From Nitratireductor pacificus pht-3B (GTDB lineage Bacteria > Pseudomonadota > Alphaproteobacteria > Rhizobiales > Rhizobiaceae): a stretch of DNA of 64,000 nt. The notes below the pieces were generated by a model. That model was not told the origin of the DNA. It was given only the letters and a program-made list of their open reading frames with translations, and searched no databases. Position 1 is the stretch's first letter; every line of letters starts with the position of its first letter. Below, piece by piece: positions 59,760 through 64,000 of the stretch. Position numbers and translations under genes: made by a program. Location: positions 62,001 to 126,000 of the forward strand of contig NZ_AMRM01000004.1 of the NCBI RefSeq assembly GCF_000300335.1, read 5' to 3'.

Positions 59760-59926
59760 CGGAAACCGGTGTCCTGCCGTGTGAGATCGCGCCGGCTTAA
59801 CCGCAAGGCGGGTGCGGCGCAACACTGAGTGCTTTGCAGCCGTTCCGCGACGTGGCAAAACACGCTATACAGCGCCGCCGGCGACCCTGTTCACTCCGCA
59901 GGCTTGCCGGCCGGAACGGGAAATAC

Positions 59927-62731
59927 ATGGCCAAGATTCCTCTCAAGCTCGACCAGATCATCGACGGGGCGGCGCTGCGTGCCGAGCTCGGCGCCCTGGC
60001 CGGACAGGTGAGCGGTGCGGAGCTGCGCAAAGCGGTGATGGCGGCTCTGAAGGCGCGCATCGCCGAGGGGCGCAAAGCCGCCGAGGTCATGCTGATGGCC
60101 GATGGCGGCGGCACGGCCTGCGCGGCGCGCCTGTCGCACCTGATGGACGAGGTGATCGGAGCCCTCCATCACTTCGCCGCCACCCATATCTATCCCTCGC
60201 AGAACCCCTCCTCGGCCGAGCGCATGGCGATCGTCGCGGTCGGCGGCTATGGCCGCGGCACGCTGGCGCCCGGTTCCGACATCGATCTCCTGTTCCTGCT
60301 GCCCTACAAACAGACCCCCTGGGGCGAGCAGATCGTCGAATATGCGCTCTACATGCTGTGGGACATGGGGCTGAAGGTCGGCCACGCCACCCGCAACATC
60401 GACGAGTGCATTCGCCAGGCGCGCACCGACATGACGATCCGCACGGCGGTGCTGGAAGCCCGCTTCGTCTGCGGCGAGGAGGCGCTGTACGACGAGCTGG
60501 TCGAGCGCTTCGACGAGGAGGTGGTCAAGGACACGGGCGCCGAATACAGCCAGGCGAAGCTCGCCGAGCGCGACCTGCGCCACGCCAAGGCGGGCGAGAG
60601 CCGCTATCTGGTCGAGCCGAACGTCAAGGACGGCAAGGGGGGCCTGCGCGACCTGCACACGCTGTTCTGGATCGGCAAGTATTTCTACCGCGTGCGCGAG
60701 GCCGACGAGCTGGTCGGCAAGGGTGTCTTCACCCGCAAGGAATATCTGCAGTTCCGCAAGGCGGAGGATTTCCTCTGGGCGGTGCGCTGCCACATGCATT
60801 TCCTCACCGGAAAGCCCGAGGAACGCCTGCATTTCGACATCCAGCGCGACATCGCCGAGCGCCTAGGCTACACCAGCCATCCGGGCCTTTCAGCGGTCGA
60901 GCGCTTCATGAAGCACTACTTCCTGACCGCTAAGGCCGTCGGCGACCTGACGCGCATTTTCTGCGCGGCGCTGGAGGAGGAGCAGGGCAAGCACGTGCCC
61001 GGCTTCAACCGCTTCTTCATGACCTTCTCGCGCCGCCGCAGGAAGCTTGCCGGCACCAGCGACTTCATCGTCGACAACCACCGCATCAACGTCGCCGACG
61101 AGGGCGTCTTCGAGCGCGATCCGGTCAACCTGCTCCGGCTGTTCTGGTTCGCCGACAGGCACGGGCTGGAATATCATCCCGAGGCGCTCAAGCTGCTCAC
61201 GCGCTCGCTGAAGCTGATCGACCGCAATCTGCGCCGCGACAGGGAGGCGAACCGCCTCTTCATGGACATCCTGACGTCCGACCGCGACCCGGCGCTCAAC
61301 ATGCGCCGCATGAACGAGGCCGGCGTGCTCGGCAAGCTCATCCCCGACTTCAACAAGATCGTGGCGATGATGCAGTTCAACATGTACCACCACTACACGG
61401 TGGACGAGCACCTGATCCGCTGCATCGGCATCCTGTCGGAGATCGAACACGGCGACGGCGAGAAGCTGCATCCCCTGTCGCATTCGCTGATGCCGTCGCT
61501 GAAGGCATGGCGGCCCGTGCTCTACACGGCGATCCTGCTGCACGACATCGCCAAGGGCCGGCCGGAGGATCATTCCACCGCCGGCGCGAGGATCGCCCGC
61601 AGGCTGTGCCCGCACATGGGCTTCGACGCCAAGGAAACCGAGATGATCGCCTGGCTGGTCGAGCACCATCTCGACATGTCGATGGTGGCCCAGACCCGCG
61701 ACCTGAATGACCGCAAGACCATCCAGGACTTCGCCGACACGGCGCAATCGGTCGAGCGGCTGAAGCTGCTGCTGGTGCTGACGGTCTGCGACATTCGCGG
61801 CGTCGGCCCGGGCGTATGGAACGGCTGGAAGGGGCAGCTCCTGCGAACCCTCTACTATGAAACAGAAGTTCTCCTGACGGGCGGCTTCTCGGAAGCCTCG
61901 CGCGCGATCCGCGCCGACGAGGCGCGCCAGCGGCTGGCGCAGGCGCTTGCCGAGCGTCAGTGGCCGCAGGCCGACATCGACGCCTATCTCGACCTGCACT
62001 ACACCGCCTATCTGCTGGCCGTCGATCTGGAGGACCAGCTCCGCCACGCCGAATTCATCCGCGAGGCGGACGGGCAGGACCGCGCGCTCGCCACCATGGT
62101 CAAACCGCACACCTTCGAGGCAGTGACGGAGATCACCGTCTTCGCGCCCGACCACCCGCGCCTGCTGTCGATCATCGCGGGGGCCTGTTCGGCGGCCGGC
62201 GCGAACATCGTCGATGCGCAGATCTTCACCACCACGCATGGCCGCGCGCTCGACACGATCCTGATCAGCCGCGAGTTCGACTTCGACGCCGACGAGCGCC
62301 GCCGCGCCGAGCGCATCGGCAAGCTGATCGAGGACGTCCTGTCCGGCAAATCCTACCTGCCGGAGATGATCGAGAAGCGCGCCAAGCCGCGCCGCGGCAC
62401 CAAGGCCTTCCGGGTCGTGCCGCGCGTCGAGATCGGCAACACGTTGTCGAACCGTTTCTCGGTCGTCGAGGTGCGCGGGCTGGATCGCCCAGGACTGCTC
62501 TCGGAGCTGACCGAGACCCTTTCCGACCTGTCGCTCGACATCGCCTCGGCGCACATCACCACCTTCGGCGAGAAGGTTATCGATACGTTCTACGTGACCG
62601 ACCTGACCGGCCAGAAGATCGTCAGTCCGGACCGGCTGGAGACCATCCGCAAGACCCTGCTGCAAACGCTGGAAAGCGGCGTCGAGCGGCCCGCCAAGGG
62701 CAAGACCAAGGCCAGGGTGGCCGCGGAATGA
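59927..62731 (+). CDS. glnD: Bifunctional uridylyltransferase/uridylyl-removing enzyme GlnD
   Basis: 934 residues from the ATG at 59927. The nucleotidyltransferase domain has [19 protein letters not shown] (about 105-123). The PII-uridylyltransferase region follows. The HD domain has [12 protein letters not shown] and [14 protein letters not shown] (about 490-545). Two ACT domains (about 728-800 and 845-920: [36 protein letters not shown]) bind glutamine. It uridylylates and deuridylylates PII proteins to report nitrogen status. Confidence 0.97.
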   Translation: MAKIPLKLDQIIDGAALRAELGALAGQVSGAELRKAVMAALKARIAEGRKAAEVMLMADGGGTACAARLSHLMDEVIGALHHFAATHIYPSQNPSSAERMAIVAVGGYGRGTLAPGSDIDLLFLLPYKQTPWGEQIVEYALYMLWDMGLKVGHATRNIDECIRQARTDMTIRTAVLEARFVCGEEALYDELVERFDEEVVKDTGAEYSQAKLAERDLRHAKAGESRYLVEPNVKDGKGGLRDLHTLFWIGKYFYRVREADELVGKGVFTRKEYLQFRKAEDFLWAVRCHMHFLTGKPEERLHFDIQRDIAERLGYTSHPGLSAVERFMKHYFLTAKAVGDLTRIFCAALEEEQGKHVPGFNRFFMTFSRRRRKLAGTSDFIVDNHRINVADEGVFERDPVNLLRLFWFADRHGLEYHPEALKLLTRSLKLIDRNLRRDREANRLFMDILTSDRDPALNMRRMNEAGVLGKLIPDFNKIVAMMQFNMYHHYTVDEHLIRCIGILSEIEHGDGEKLHPLSHSLMPSLKAWRPVLYTAILLHDIAKGRPEDHSTAGARIARRLCPHMGFDAKETEMIAWLVEHHLDMSMVAQTRDLNDRKTIQDFADTAQSVERLKLLLVLTVCDIRGVGPGVWNGWKGQLLRTLYYETEVLLTGGFSEASRAIRADEARQRLAQALAERQWPQADIDAYLDLHYTAYLLAVDLEDQLRHAEFIREADGQDRALATMVKPHTFEAVTEITVFAPDHPRLLSIIAGACSAAGANIVDAQIFTTTHGRALDTILISREFDFDADERRRAERIGKLIEDVLSGKSYLPEMIEKRAKPRRGTKAFRVVPRVEIGNTLSNRFSVVEVRGLDRPGLLSELTETLSDLSLDIASAHITTFGEKVIDTFYVTDLTGQKIVSPDRLETIRKTLLQTLESGVERPAKGKTKARVAAE

Positions 62732-62761
62732 GGGGCAGCCCATTCGCTTTCGGCGGGACTG

Positions 62762-62915
62762 CCCCCCTCTGCCCTGCCGGGCATCTCCCCCTCAGGGGGG
62801 GAGATCGGCTTTCGTCGATGTCCTGTGCTTCCTCTTTTGTTGAGAACTGGCGAAAACCTCGGTCTCGGCCAATCTCCCCCCTTGAGGGGGAGATGCCCGG
62901 CAGGGCAGAGGGGGG
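62762..62915. repeat. MITE-like element R3 with 33-bp perfect inverted arms
   Basis: The arms at 62762-62794 and 62883-62915 are perfect reverse complements over 33 bp (CCCCCCTCTGCCCTGCCGGG.../...). With a few mismatches they extend to about 44 bp, and each contains an inner ATCTCCCCC hairpin. The 66-77-bp centre has no coding frame. It lies 30 bases after glnD and 39 bases before murJ. Confidence 0.88.
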
Positions 62916-62954
62916 TGATGCCGGGCGCCACCGCAAATCTGGACTTAGTCACCC

Positions 62955-64000
62955 ATGAGCCTCATCAAAAAGTTCGCCAGCGTCGGCAGCGCCACCATGG
63001 CAAGCCGCATCCTGGGCTTCGCGCGCGAGGCTCTGATCGCGGCGGCGCTCGGCGTCGGGCCGGTGACGGACGCCTTCTACGCCGCCTTCCGCTTTCCGAA
63101 CCTGTTCCGCAGGCTGTTTGCGGAGGGCGCCTTCAACACGGCATTCATCCCGCTGTTCTCCAAGGAACTGGAGGCGGGCGGGGTGGACGCGGCGCGCCGC
63201 TTCGGCGAGGATGTGCTGGCCGTGCTCATGACGGCGCTGCTGGCGCTGTCGGCGCTTGCCATGATCGCCATGCCCGTCCTGGTCGCGACCATCATCGCGC
63301 CTGGCTTCTCCGATTCTCCGGAGAAGTTCGACCTGACCGTGGTCATGACGCGCATCATGTTCCCCTACCTGTTCTGCATGTCGCTGGTGGCGATGTTCTC
63401 GGGCATCCTGAACGCCATGCGGCGCTATTTCCTGGCGGCGCTGGTGCCGACCCTGCTGAATGTCGTCCTGATCGGCGTCCTGCTGGCCGCGCTCCATCTC
63501 CGGCTCGACCCGCGCGAAACCGGCGTCTGGCTTGCCTGGGGCGTCTTCGTCTCGGGCCTGGCGCAGCTTTTCTTCCTGATCCGCGGGGCGGGGCGCGAAG
63601 GCTTCTCGATGCGCATCCGCCGGCCGCGCCTGACGCCGGGCGTCAGGCGTCTCCTGATCCTGATGGGGCCGGCCCTCGTCACGGGCGGCATCATGCAGAT
63701 CAACCTGCTGGTCGGGCAGATCATCGCCTCGACGCAGGACAATGCCATCGGCCTCCTGAATTTCGCCGACCGCATCAACCAGCTCCCGCTCGGCGTCATC
63801 GGCATCGCCGTCGGTGTGGTGCTGCTGCCGGAACTGTCGCGCGCGTTGAAGGCGGGCGATTTCGTCGACGCGCAGCACCTGCAGAATCGCTCGCTTGAGT
63901 TCGCGCTCGGCCTGACTTTGCCGGCTGCGGTCGGCCTGATGATCATGCCGGCCCCCATCGTCGCCATCCTCTATGAGCGTGGCCAGTTCACGGCGCAGGA
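62955..64000 (+). CDS. murJ: Lipid II flippase MurJ (3' end outside window)
   Basis: 348 residues are visible; the frame is open at the right edge (MurJ is usually about 510-530 residues). The N-terminus MSLIKKFASVGSATMASRILGFAREALIAAALGVGPVTDAFYAAFRFPNLFRRLFAEGAFNTAFIPLF is the MurJ/MviN signature, including the essential arginines of RFPNLFRRLFAEGAF. Multiple membrane segments follow. It flips lipid II across the inner membrane. The glnD-murJ order is conserved in Rhizobiales. Confidence 0.96.
   Translation, partial: MSLIKKFASVGSATMASRILGFAREALIAAALGVGPVTDAFYAAFRFPNLFRRLFAEGAFNTAFIPLFSKELEAGGVDAARRFGEDVLAVLMTALLALSALAMIAMPVLVATIIAPGFSDSPEKFDLTVVMTRIMFPYLFCMSLVAMFSGILNAMRRYFLAALVPTLLNVVLIGVLLAALHLRLDPRETGVWLAWGVFVSGLAQLFFLIRGAGREGFSMRIRRPRLTPGVRRLLILMGPALVTGGIMQINLLVGQIIASTQDNAIGLLNFADRINQLPLGVIGIAVGVVLLPELSRALKAGDFVDAQHLQNRSLEFALGLTLPAAVGLMIMPAPIVAILYERGQFTAQ

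Noticed and set aside
60890-62743. A 617-codon minus-strand open frame opposite glnD
   Set aside because: Antisense shadow of an unmistakable GlnD protein, with no recognisable domain.
1-64000. tRNA genes, CRISPR arrays, toxin-antitoxin pairs or prophage genes
   Set aside because: None seen. The repeats present are palindromic intergenic elements without regular spacers, and no integrase, transposase or Cas protein is encoded.

Overview
The window is about 64 kb of high-GC DNA from an alphaproteobacterium, most likely a member of the Hyphomicrobiales close to Mesorhizobium and other Phyllobacteriaceae. The evidence is gene order (lptC-lptA-lptB-rpoN-hpf-ptsN; rph/hrcA-grpE; mutS, glnD, murJ), the protein families present (OlsB, DUF1150 after a small heat-shock gene, fused malic enzyme, AztD) and several families of short palindromic intergenic repeats. 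It looks chromosomal. I see no rRNA, tRNA, CRISPR array, phage, transposase or conjugation gene. Most of it is housekeeping and genes run close together.

Left part (1-13.6 kb): a hybrid sensor kinase that runs off the left edge is divergent from a family-5 peptide or oligosaccharide ABC transporter (binding protein, two permeases, two ATPases). That transporter is followed by a coupled GNAT acetyltransferase and a histidinol-dehydrogenase-like enzyme whose metal and substrate residues are altered. A TetR regulator with an MFS exporter is divergent from an enoyl-CoA hydratase plus DUF1330 gene, with one palindromic operator between them. Zinc block (13.6-18.7 kb): znuC-znuB-zur and an uncharacterised gene are divergent from znuA-aztD around a Zur-type palindrome.

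Middle (18.7-38.1 kb): CsbD, a cytochrome P450, yraN-rsmI, an LppC-like lipoprotein, hemW-rdgB-VOC, rph divergent from hrcA-(ABM protein)-grpE, a TRIC-type channel, adenosine kinase, a CysZ-like protein, nth, DUF2244 (apparently a leaderless transcript), an Ada-like methyltransferase, ribokinase, LysE, a nucleoside hydrolase, and a small heat-shock protein with an RpoH promoter and a ROSE-type RNA thermometer, then DUF1150 and a C45-type acyltransferase.

Right part (38.1-64 kb): the ptsN-hpf-rpoN-lptBAC cluster on the minus strand; sppA, ihfB, lapA, a mu-crystallin-family enzyme, two RNA methyltransferases, lspA, acuI, a second hybrid kinase with a degenerate receiver, olsB behind a Pho box, malic enzyme divergent from mutS, an Rsm22/METTL17-like protein with four candidate Fe-S cysteines, glnD, and murJ, which runs off the right edge. 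Many starts are GTG or TTG and were chosen by ribosome binding site. I found no clearly new multi-gene defence or mobile system. The most interesting items are the altered HisD paralogue, the unknown gene in the zur operon, the structured repeats with compensatory changes, and several specific regulatory sites.
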